From Desulfobacteraceae bacterium (lineage in GTDB: Bacteria > Desulfobacterota > Desulfobacteria > Desulfobacterales > Desulfobacteraceae): a stretch of DNA of 5,901 nt. Location of the stretch: NCBI GenBank assembly GCA_022712835.1, contig JAFLJU010000407.1:1-5901 (forward strand). Direction: 5' to 3'. The notes beneath the pieces are model-generated. The model saw nothing but the letters and a program-made list of their open reading frames with translations, was not told the origin of the DNA and did no database searches. The translations under genes were made by a program, and so were the position numbers. Positions 1-5,317 of this stretch are shown here, one piece after another; positions within the stretch are counted from its first letter, which is position 1; the number at the start of each line of letters is the position of its first letter.

Positions 1-312
1 TCCATCACTAAAACACCACTCAAGAGGTACCTCATCAATTGTAAGAGCTTTCTTTCCATTATCCATTGTCGGGTGATAGTGATAAGGGGCATCCAAGTGA
101 GTCCCTGAGTGTGTCGTAAGGGATACCATTTCCAGTGCCCAGCCAAGACTGCCGGGGAGTTGGTCTTCCTGGAGTCCTGGAAAAAAATCTTTCATCTGGG
201 TAGCGCCTGTCTTATGATCCACATATGTAATTTCAGGAATCATCATTGGCGGGTCACTGGGAAGTCCTGACTCAATACTTATACTGAGATCAATAATTTG
301 TTTTTTTTTCAT
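1..312 (-). CDS. Cyclase family (KynB-like) metal-dependent hydrolase, N-terminal part
   Basis: This is the first 104 codons of a minus-strand gene that runs off the left edge. The translation begins MKKKQIIDLSISIESG and carries HSGTHLDAPYH at residues 68-78. That is the HxGTHxDxPxH metal-binding signature of the cyclase family, which includes kynurenine formamidase; H68, H72, D74 and H78 are the expected metal or catalytic ligands. Family members are usually about 210-270 residues, so more than half is missing. An AAGGGG ribosome site lies 5 bases before the ATG, which supports this start. Codons 2-4 are AAA AAA AAA, a run of nine A. The family hydrolyses amides, lactones or similar bonds, and the substrate cannot be read from this fragment. 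The gene is divergent from the iorAB-etf operon and may share its control region. Seen: motif and start. Inferred: hydrolase activity. A link to tryptophan or aryl-acid breakdown is only suggested by the neighbours. Confidence 0.88.
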   Translation of the reverse strand, partial: MKKKQIIDLSISIESGLPSDPPMMIPEITYVDHKTGATQMKDFFPGLQEDQLPGSLGWALEMVSLTTHSGTHLDAPYHYHPTMDNGKKALTIDEVPLEWCFSDG

Positions 313-316
313 ATTT

Positions 317-323
317 TCCCCTT
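317..323 (-). promoter_or_regulatory. Ribosome binding site of the cyclase family gene
   Basis: Read on the minus strand the sequence is AAGGGGA, ending about 4-5 bases before the ATG at 312. It is a good Shine-Dalgarno match in an otherwise A/T-rich leader. It fixes the start of the hydrolase gene, since no other in-frame ATG nearby has such a site. Confidence 0.7.
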
Positions 324-402
324 TTGAATATGTTTCAATCGCAATACCCTGACACAGATTTAGTCAAAAAGAATGCCTGAAATTGTTTGAATCAACTTTT
401 CC

Positions 403-429
403 ATTCTTTTTTTAACTTTGAAAAAGAAT
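403..429. repeat. Perfect 9-bp inverted repeat ATTCTTTTT / AAAAAGAAT
   Basis: ATTCTTTTT at 403-411 and AAAAAGAAT at 421-429 are exact reverse complements separated by 9 bases. The right arm is also the core of the first unit of the tandem repeat at 418-443. The AU-rich stem would be weak as RNA. A protein-binding dyad is the more likely role, if it has one. Confidence 0.5.
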
Positions 430-443
430 ATTGAAAAAGAATA
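418..443. repeat. Perfect tandem duplication of a 13-bp unit, TTGAAAAAGAATA
   Basis: Two identical 13-base units abut at 418-430 and 431-443. The core word AAAAAGAAT also occurs at 366-374 and 524-532 on the plus strand and at 403-411 on the minus strand, making five copies within about 170 bases. The array lies between the two divergent start sites and covers the candidate minus-strand -10 box. It could be a set of regulator sites, or a product of replication slippage in A-rich DNA. Confidence 0.6.
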
Positions 444-454
444 ATGTAAGTCAA
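425..454 (-). promoter_or_regulatory. Candidate sigma70-type promoter for the cyclase family gene
   Basis: On the minus strand, TTGACT (449-454) is followed after 18 bases by TATTCT (425-430). The -35 box matches consensus at 5 of 6 positions and the -10 box at 4 of 6. Transcription would start near 418 and leave a leader of about 105 bases before the ATG at 312. The -10 box lies inside the tandem TTGAAAAAGAATA repeat, so anything binding that repeat would affect this promoter. In such AT-rich DNA chance matches are common. Confidence 0.3.
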
Positions 455-517
455 GAATTATTATCCCATGGATAACTATAATAAAAAATTCATAGGGAAG
501 AAAAATAAAATAAACAC

Positions 518-547
518 TTGACAAAAAAGAATTGCATACCGTATACC
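518..547 (+). promoter_or_regulatory. Candidate sigma70-type promoter of the iorAB-etf operon
   Basis: TTGACA at 518-523 is a perfect -35 box. It is followed after 17 bases by GTATAC (541-546), or after 18 bases by TATACC (542-547), as the -10 box. It is the best promoter-like match in the intergenic region and points toward iorA. The predicted transcript would start near 553-555 and have a leader of about 240 bases. The -10 box is embedded in the hexamer array at 534-553, which suggests control by a repressor. Confidence 0.45.
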
Positions 548-553
548 GTACAC
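534..553. promoter_or_regulatory. Candidate operator: three GTATAC-like hexamers
   Basis: GCATAC (534-539), GTATAC (541-546) and GTACAC (548-553) follow one another, each separated by a single C, giving a 7-base period. The central hexamer is a perfect palindrome and each flanking one differs from it at one position. The left pair forms the dyad ATAC-C-GTAT. Operators containing GTATAC-like half-sites are known for several GntR/FCD-type regulators of organic acid genes, but no regulator gene is in the window, so the family is a guess. The position over the -10 box fits repression. Confidence 0.4.
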
Positions 554-606
554 ATGTTTTTTTAATAAACTGTATCTGTTTGTATGAATGGAAAGGTTTA
601 AGAAAA

Positions 607-623
607 CTTGCAGAAGTTGCAAG
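607..623 (+). other. Short hairpin in the operon leader
   Basis: CTTGCA (607-612) and TGCAAG (618-623) are exact reverse complements around the 5-base loop GAAGT. The six-pair stem lies about 55 bases into the predicted transcript. No T run follows, so it is not a terminator. It could be incidental. Confidence 0.25.
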
Positions 624-717
624 GGTTTATCTACTCAAACTCAACTCATCTCACTTATTCTGATTTCGACTCAAGACTGTCTGACAAAGATCAAATTACA
701 AAGCTCAGGTTATCCAA

Positions 718-760
718 CACCATTGGTTTGCTGATGCTGTTCCCCGGTGGTGAAGTTTTT
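718..760 (+). promoter_or_regulatory. Leader hairpin with T run, possible attenuator
   Basis: In the RNA, CACCAUUGG (718-726) can pair with CCGGUGGUG (744-752) in nine consecutive pairs, including two G-U pairs, around a 17-base loop. Three bases later comes a run of five T (756-760). This resembles a weak intrinsic terminator 35 bases before the iorA start codon, which would be an attenuator rather than an operon end. The loop is long and the T run short, so termination may be inefficient or absent. Confidence 0.3.
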
Positions 761-795
761 AACCCAGATCGTTAAAATTTGTCGAGGATCTTGGA

Positions 796-2655
796 ATGAA
801 AGAAGCGTTTTTACTCGGAAACGGTGCCATCGCCCTTGGACTGCTCGAGGCGGGCTGCCAGATCATGACCTCATATCCGGGCACTCCCAGCTCGGAAATC
901 CTTCCCGAGGTGGTAAGATTTTCAAAAATAGCCAATTTAAATACCAGCATTGAGTGGTCGGTAAATGAGAAGGTGGCATTTGACAATGCCTTTGCCGCGG
1001 CCATTTCCGGCAAGCGGGCTGCCTGCTGCATGAAAATGGTCGGCTTGAATGTGGCGGCAGATTCCTTCATGTCCGCTGCCTATATCGGGAACATCGGGGG
1101 ATTGGTGATCATCAGTTGCGATGACCCCGGGGCCCACTCCTCCCAGACGGAACAGGACTCCCGGTTGATGGCTCGGCTTGGCAAGGTGCCGGTGCTGGAT
1201 CCTTCCAGCCCGGAAGAGGCACGGGAGATGATCCTTCTTGCCTTTGATCTGTCAGAAGAGTTCCAGGTGCCCGTGCTGGTACGGCCCGCCATCCGGATCT
1301 GCCATGCCCGGCAAAATATTAAATACGGGGCCCTTGAGAGTAATATGACCCCTGCCAATTTCAAGCGGGAACCCACCCGGTGGGCCTCTACCCCGAAATT
1401 TAGGTTTCTCCAGCACAAGGCATTGAATGAAAAACATCTGGAAATAGCAAAAAAATTCAACACCCTGGCGCCCTTTAATCAACACAACTTAAAGACAGGT
1501 AATGGGGTTTATCCCCTGGGGGTGGTGGCCGGGGGGATTCCGGCCCATGTGGTGAAAGATCTGTTGGAAGAATATGGAAGAGAGGATATTCCAATGTTAA
1601 AACTGGGCGCCCCTTATCCTTTTCCGGAACAATTGGCCGATGAGTTCATCGCGGCCTGCGACAAGGTGCTGGTCATTGAAGAAACCGACACGGTGATCGA
1701 GTATATGCTCCGGGACAAGCACAAAACCCTGGGACGGCTGTCCGGCCATGTGCCCATGGAAGGAGAGCTGGTACCGGAAAAGATAGAAGTGATGCTGAAC
1801 CGTGCGTTGGCTGACTGCGGCCAGGCCCCGTTGTCCGACGGGGACTGCGGCAGAGAAGCCTTTGAGTTGGTGGCGGGTCTGGGCCTGCCCATTCGAAAAC
1901 CCACCCTGTGTCCGGGCTGTCCCCACAGGGCCTCTTTTTATGCCATTCGAAAGGCCATGCCCAAGGCCATCTTTCCTTCGGACATTGGGTGCTACACCCT
2001 GGGCAGCAATCTGGGAGTGGTGGACACGGTTCTTGACATGGGGGCCGGCATCACCATGGCGTCCGGTTTTTGGAACGCCTATATCCAGGACGGGGTGAAA
2101 AAGCCCATTGTGGCCACCATGGGGGATTCCACCTTTTTCCATTCCGGCACCACAGCGCTTATCAATGCGGTGTACAATGATGCAAGGTTTGTCCTGGTCA
2201 TTCTGGACAACCATATCACGGCCATGACCGGGATGCAGCCTTCCATTACCCAGGGTGAGCGTGTGGACGGCCGGAAGGGGAATGCAATCTCCCTTGAAAC
2301 CATCGTACAGGGCTGCGGAATCGACTATTTAAAGGTGGTGGATCCCTATGACACAAAGGAGATGATCCAGATGGTCAAAGATGCCCATGCCCATGTGATG
2401 GATCCGGAAGGAGGTATTGCGGTGATTATTTCCCGGCACCCCTGTGTGATCGGGTTCAAGGATGCCATCCCCGAAAAGATTGAGGTACGTGTAACTCAAG
2501 AGTGTGATGACTGCGGATTCTGCCACCAGCGGTTTGAATGCCCGGCAATGATCAGGGATGAGGAGAATGAAAAGACCGAGGTCAATCCGGTTCTCTGCGC
2601 CCAATGCGGTGTTTGTCTGACGATTTGTCCCAAGGATGCGATTCAACGCGTATAA
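796..2655 (+). CDS. iorA: Indolepyruvate ferredoxin oxidoreductase, alpha subunit
   Basis: This is the 619-residue large subunit of the cytoplasmic thiamine-diphosphate enzyme that converts an arylpyruvate plus CoA to aryl-acetyl-CoA, CO2 and reduced ferredoxin. The N-terminal pyrimidine-binding domain shows YPGTPSSE (residues 27-34) and the conserved Glu of WSVNEK (E58). A middle domain follows. The TPP-binding domain has CPGCPHR (372-378), GCYTLG (398-403) and GDS...DN (443-445, 471-472), the family's version of the GDG-N motif. The C-terminus is a two-cluster ferredoxin: C570, C573, C576, C582 and C601, C604, C607, C611 with CP after each last Cys. Length and order are normal for IorA. GAGG sits 8 bases before the ATG. 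It is the first gene of the operon and is followed after 15 bases by its partner iorB. Real substrates could be phenylpyruvate, hydroxyphenylpyruvate, indolepyruvate or another 2-oxo acid; sequence alone does not tell. Confidence 0.95.
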   Translation: MKEAFLLGNGAIALGLLEAGCQIMTSYPGTPSSEILPEVVRFSKIANLNTSIEWSVNEKVAFDNAFAAAISGKRAACCMKMVGLNVAADSFMSAAYIGNIGGLVIISCDDPGAHSSQTEQDSRLMARLGKVPVLDPSSPEEAREMILLAFDLSEEFQVPVLVRPAIRICHARQNIKYGALESNMTPANFKREPTRWASTPKFRFLQHKALNEKHLEIAKKFNTLAPFNQHNLKTGNGVYPLGVVAGGIPAHVVKDLLEEYGREDIPMLKLGAPYPFPEQLADEFIAACDKVLVIEETDTVIEYMLRDKHKTLGRLSGHVPMEGELVPEKIEVMLNRALADCGQAPLSDGDCGREAFELVAGLGLPIRKPTLCPGCPHRASFYAIRKAMPKAIFPSDIGCYTLGSNLGVVDTVLDMGAGITMASGFWNAYIQDGVKKPIVATMGDSTFFHSGTTALINAVYNDARFVLVILDNHITAMTGMQPSITQGERVDGRKGNAISLETIVQGCGIDYLKVVDPYDTKEMIQMVKDAHAHVMDPEGGIAVIISRHPCVIGFKDAIPEKIEVRVTQECDDCGFCHQRFECPAMIRDEENEKTEVNPVLCAQCGVCLTICPKDAIQRV

Positions 2656-2657
2656 AT

Positions 2658-2663
2658 GGAGAG
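2658..2663 (+). promoter_or_regulatory. Ribosome binding site that sets the iorB start
   Basis: GGAGAG lies 7 bases before the ATG at 2671. A second in-frame ATG at 2656, directly after the iorA stop codon, has no purine-rich site before it. A start at 2656 would also add five residues (MESQH) not expected at the head of an IorB, which normally begins just before the glycine-rich GxGGQGI segment. Confidence 0.7.
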
Positions 2664-2670
2664 CCAGCAT

Positions 2671-3237
2671 ATGAAAACAACTAATTTTGTATTGAGCGGT
2701 CTGGGGGGTCAGGGCATTTTATTTATGACCAAGGTTCTGGCCATGACGGCGCTTGCCAAGGGGTTTGATATATTGGGGGCCGAAACCCACGGCATGGCCC
2801 AGCGGGGCGGGTCTGTGGTATCGCACTTAAAGATAGGAGAGGCCAAATCCAGCCTGATCAGGGCCGGGGGGGCTGACTTTTTGCTGTCCATGGACGAGTC
2901 CGAAGCCTATCGGCACCTGCCCTATTTAAAAAAAGGAGGGATGCTCTTTGCCAATGCCAAAGCTTCAGCCTTCCCGGATCCGCGGGTGGCAGGATATCTG
3001 GACCGAATGCAGATTGTTCCCCACGCCATGGAAGCCAGTAAAACCGCCATGGAACTTGGGGCAGGCAAATCCACCAACCTGGCCATGATCGCCTTTTATT
3101 CTAGTTTTGGGAAGGGACCATTGACGGCCGATGAGTTGCGGACCACGGTGAAAGAGATCAGCCCCGGGCCCTTCCAGGCGCTGAACCTTGCAATATTTGA
3201 TACCTGTTATGAAACCGGCAGGACCCAATCCCTATAA
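2671..3237 (+). CDS. iorB: Indolepyruvate ferredoxin oxidoreductase, beta subunit
   Basis: This 188-residue protein is the small subunit of the IOR complex and corresponds to the gamma domain of pyruvate:ferredoxin oxidoreductase, which contacts CoA. It begins MKTTNFVLSGLGGQGILF, with the family's glycine-rich GLGGQGI at residues 10-16. It then has GAETHGMAQRGGSVVSHLKIG (start at residue 36), the strongly conserved Gly/His-rich segment of this family. Size matches the usual 180-200 residues, with no truncation. An alternative start at 2656 would give 193 residues but lacks a ribosome site. Adjacency to iorA is the standard arrangement for the two-subunit enzyme. Translation of the next gene starts from an AAGGAGG that overlaps the iorB stop codon. 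Confidence 0.94.
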   Translation: MKTTNFVLSGLGGQGILFMTKVLAMTALAKGFDILGAETHGMAQRGGSVVSHLKIGEAKSSLIRAGGADFLLSMDESEAYRHLPYLKKGGMLFANAKASAFPDPRVAGYLDRMQIVPHAMEASKTAMELGAGKSTNLAMIAFYSSFGKGPLTADELRTTVKEISPGPFQALNLAIFDTCYETGRTQSL

Positions 3238-3249
3238 AGGAGGCTGACC

Positions 3250-4440
3250 ATGGATTTTTTTAAGAACCTTACCGTACTCTCCCTGGAACAGGCAACGGTT
3301 GCCCCCTATCTCACCTACAGACTCGCCCAGGACGGCATGAATGTTGTCCGCCTGGAACACCCGGTATACGGCGACCCCAATCGCTTCATCGGCGAAAATG
3401 TCCTGGGAGAAGAGCGGATGAATGCTTACTTTTTATGTATTAATTCTGGGAAAAAAGCCTTGTCCCTGAACCTGGCAGCTCCCGAGGGCCAGGAAATTTT
3501 CAAACGTCTGGTCCGGGAATTATCTGTGGATATCTTTGTCACCAACCAATTGCCCAAAAATTATGAAAAACTGGGCATTGCCTATGAAATCATGAAAGAG
3601 GTCAAGCCGGATATCATCTGGCTGGGCCTCACCGGATTTGGCCCCGACTCCAATGAAGGGGCCTATGACCCGATTCTCCAGGCAAGATCCGGTTTAATGG
3701 AACTGACAGGAGAAGCTGGCGGTGACCCCCAGGTCCTGGGGATTCCCCTGCCGGACATGGGAACTTCTGAACACGGGTACGGGTTGTTGATGAAGGCCTT
3801 GTTTAAACGTGCGATGACGGAGAAAGGCAGTCGGATTGACCTGTCCATGTTTGAATCCACGGTCTCCTGGCTCACGGTTCCCATTGCCCTTTCCAAAAGC
3901 TTTGGTGCCACCATCTCAAGAAGGGGAAACACCCATGAATTTTTCTCTCCAGTTTCGGTGTATAAAACCCGCAACGGATTTGTATACCTGGCCGTGGGCA
4001 ATGACCGGCAATGGGCGGCAATGGTCGATCTACCCATGTTTGCCTCCCTTGCCAAAGAAAACTACCAGAAGAACAAGGGCCGCATCGAGGATGTGAAAAA
4101 TCTGAACAAGGCCATCAACGCCATCACGGGAACGTATACCTCGGAAGAACTCATTGAGATCTTTACCGCCATTACCGTGCCCATTTCCAAGATCAAAAAC
4201 GTGAATGAAGTGATGGAAGACCCGTTGGTGGTCAATAAAATTTTGACCTCAACGGATCCTGTGACGGGCCTGACGATTACCCTGGCCCCGCCGCCCAATA
4301 TGACCCCTTTTCTGGAAGGGTGCGACCGTAAGCTCTCCTTTCCCCCCCGGTTCGGCGAACAGAACCAGGAGATTTACGGCAACCTTCTGGGGTATGACGA
4401 GGCCACTCTGACAGGGTTTAAGGAAAAAGGAATCATTTAA
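3250..4440 (+). CDS. Family III (CaiB/BaiF) CoA-transferase
   Basis: This is a 396-residue cytoplasmic enzyme that moves CoA from an acyl-CoA to a free carboxylate through aspartyl-CoA intermediates. The start LTVLSLEQATVAPYLTYRLAQDGMNVVRLEHP (first residues 7-38) is the family's Rossmann-like N-terminus. LTGFGP (127-132) and YDPILQARSGLMELTG (139-154) are typical conserved segments, and the catalytic aspartate is D169 in GIPLPDMGTSEHGYG. Length is normal for the family (about 380-430). A strong AAGGAGG ends 6 bases before the ATG. The gene sits between iorB and etfB with minimal spacing, so it probably acts on the IOR product or on the acyl-CoA used with the ETF. Relatives handle phenyllactate/cinnamate (FldA), benzylsuccinate, carnitine, oxalate or aryl-acetates. 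No acyl specificity can be assigned, so I give no gene symbol. Confidence 0.92.
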   Translation: MDFFKNLTVLSLEQATVAPYLTYRLAQDGMNVVRLEHPVYGDPNRFIGENVLGEERMNAYFLCINSGKKALSLNLAAPEGQEIFKRLVRELSVDIFVTNQLPKNYEKLGIAYEIMKEVKPDIIWLGLTGFGPDSNEGAYDPILQARSGLMELTGEAGGDPQVLGIPLPDMGTSEHGYGLLMKALFKRAMTEKGSRIDLSMFESTVSWLTVPIALSKSFGATISRRGNTHEFFSPVSVYKTRNGFVYLAVGNDRQWAAMVDLPMFASLAKENYQKNKGRIEDVKNLNKAINAITGTYTSEELIEIFTAITVPISKIKNVNEVMEDPLVVNKILTSTDPVTGLTITLAPPPNMTPFLEGCDRKLSFPPRFGEQNQEIYGNLLGYDEATLTGFKEKGII

Positions 4441-4441
4441 T

Positions 4442-5317
4442 ATGAATATCATCGTGCTTGTCAAACAGGTTCCCAACACCACCCGGGTCAAGCTGGATCC
4501 CAAAACCGGCAATTTGATCCGGGAGGGGCTGGAAAGTATTGTAAATCCCGATGACCTCCACGCCCTGGAAGCGGCCATCCGACTGAAAGAAGAGATGGGG
4601 GCAAGGGTGACGGCGGTTTCCATGGGGCCTCCCCAGGCCGTGGATGCACTGACCGTGGGCCTGGGTATGGGAGCGGACAAGGCAATTTTACTCTGTGACA
4701 TGGCCTTTGCCGGGGCAGACACCTGGGCCACCTCCCTGACATTGAGCCGAGCCATTGAGAAAATCGGAGAATATGACCTGATCCTCTGCGGCCACCAGGC
4801 CATTGACGGAGATACCGCCCAGATTGGTCCCCAGGTGGCGGACTGGTTGGGGATTGCCCAGGCCACCTATGTCAAGGAAATTGAACAGGTGACCCCAAAG
4901 GAACCAGGCGAACCAAAAGAATCAGGTAAACCCGGAAAATCGGGCAAACCCGGAGAAATCATTGTCAAGCGCCGGCTGGAAAACGGAGTGGAACGCCTGG
5001 CCTGTCAATTGCCCGCCCTTGTCACGGTAATAAAAGAGCTGAACCGGCCGCGGTATGCCCACATGGAACGGCTGATCACCTCTTGCTCGGACAAGGCGAA
5101 CATTCTTGTATGGAATGCGGCGGATATCGGGGTCAACACCTGTGAAGTGGGGCTGGAAGGGTCCAACACCCATGTGATCAAAACCTTTACCCCCAATTTC
5201 AAGCGCCAGAACGAAATTCTTGAGGGCAGCAAAGAGGGGGTGGTGACCCAATTATTTGCCCGGCTGAAAAAAAGTGACACCACCATTTCCGGCAAGTTCC
5301 AGGGGAGGCAAGCATGA
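4442..5317 (+). CDS. etfB: Electron transfer flavoprotein, beta subunit
   Basis: This 291-residue subunit pairs with EtfA to carry electrons between an acyl-CoA dehydrogenase and other carriers. It opens with MNIIVLVKQVPNTTRVKLDP and has SIVNPDDLHALEAA (first residue 32). GHQAIDGDTAQIGPQVADWLG at 117-137 is the nucleotide-binding loop; its DGDTAQ form resembles NADH-linked, flavin-bifurcating ETFs rather than the AMP-type mitochondrial form, as far as can be judged by eye. The family is usually about 250-265 residues. Much of the excess is a Pro/Gly/Lys/Glu-rich stretch at residues 151-172, just before the strand IIVKRRLENG. The gene starts one base after the CoA-transferase stop, with AAAGGA about 10 bases upstream, and overlaps etfA by 4 bases (ATGA), which suggests coupled translation and matched amounts. 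Bifurcation is inferred. Confidence 0.94.
   Translation: MNIIVLVKQVPNTTRVKLDPKTGNLIREGLESIVNPDDLHALEAAIRLKEEMGARVTAVSMGPPQAVDALTVGLGMGADKAILLCDMAFAGADTWATSLTLSRAIEKIGEYDLILCGHQAIDGDTAQIGPQVADWLGIAQATYVKEIEQVTPKEPGEPKESGKPGKSGKPGEIIVKRRLENGVERLACQLPALVTVIKELNRPRYAHMERLITSCSDKANILVWNAADIGVNTCEVGLEGSNTHVIKTFTPNFKRQNEILEGSKEGVVTQLFARLKKSDTTISGKFQGRQA
4904..4957 (+). repeat. 18-bp imperfect repeats encoding PGEPKE-SGKPGK-SGKPGE within etfB
   Basis: Three 18-base units lie in frame: 4904-4921 (PGEPKE), 4922-4939 (SGKPGK) and 4940-4957 (SGKPGE). Units two and three match at 15 of 18 bases, and units one and two at about 11 of 18. The unit is a multiple of three, so gain or loss of a copy would keep the reading frame. 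It encodes a flexible, charged, probably surface-exposed loop. Confidence 0.7.

Larger units (their letters stand above)
313..795. other. AT-rich divergent intergenic control region
   Basis: About 480 bases separate the two divergent genes. The left half (313-560) is very AT-rich and holds candidate promoters in both directions, repeated AAAAAGAAT words and a GTATAC-type operator. The right half (about 555-795) would be the untranslated leader of the plus-strand operon, roughly 240 bases long. It contains two possible hairpins and no convincing gene. I see no tRNA, riboswitch core that I recognise, or insertion sequence end. Confidence 0.7.

Noticed and set aside
313..560. CRISPR array or mobile element, suggested by the repeated short words in the AT-rich region.
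   Set aside because: The repeats are only 9-13 bases with irregular spacing, there are no spacers of uniform length, no transposase, and no terminal inverted repeats with target duplication.
588..734. A 48-codon plus-strand open frame in the leader (begins MERFKKTCRSCKGLS), with a CxxC pair.
   Set aside because: There is no ribosome site before its ATG, the protein is not recognisable, and it ends in the predicted leader hairpin. It could be a leader peptide, but nothing in the sequence supports that beyond the open frame.
724..738. Possible sigma54 -24/-12 promoter (GG followed by GC) upstream of iorA.
   Set aside because: The spacing between the GG and GC elements is 9 rather than the required 10 bases, and the flanking bases do not match TGGCAC and TTGC.
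1597..2214. Long minus-strand open frame of 205 codons opposite iorA.
   Set aside because: It lies wholly within the well-supported iorA gene, has no recognisable domain, and arises from the GC-rich codon pattern of the coding strand.
2656..2670. Alternative iorB start five codons upstream, immediately after the iorA stop.
   Set aside because: No purine-rich ribosome site precedes it, while the ATG at 2671 has GGAGAG at a good distance and gives the usual IorB N-terminus.
4249..4866. Minus-strand open frame of 205 codons across the CoA-transferase/etfB junction.
   Set aside because: It spans two well-supported genes on the opposite strand, has Ser/Pro/Ala-rich composition typical of an antisense shadow, and matches no family I recognise.
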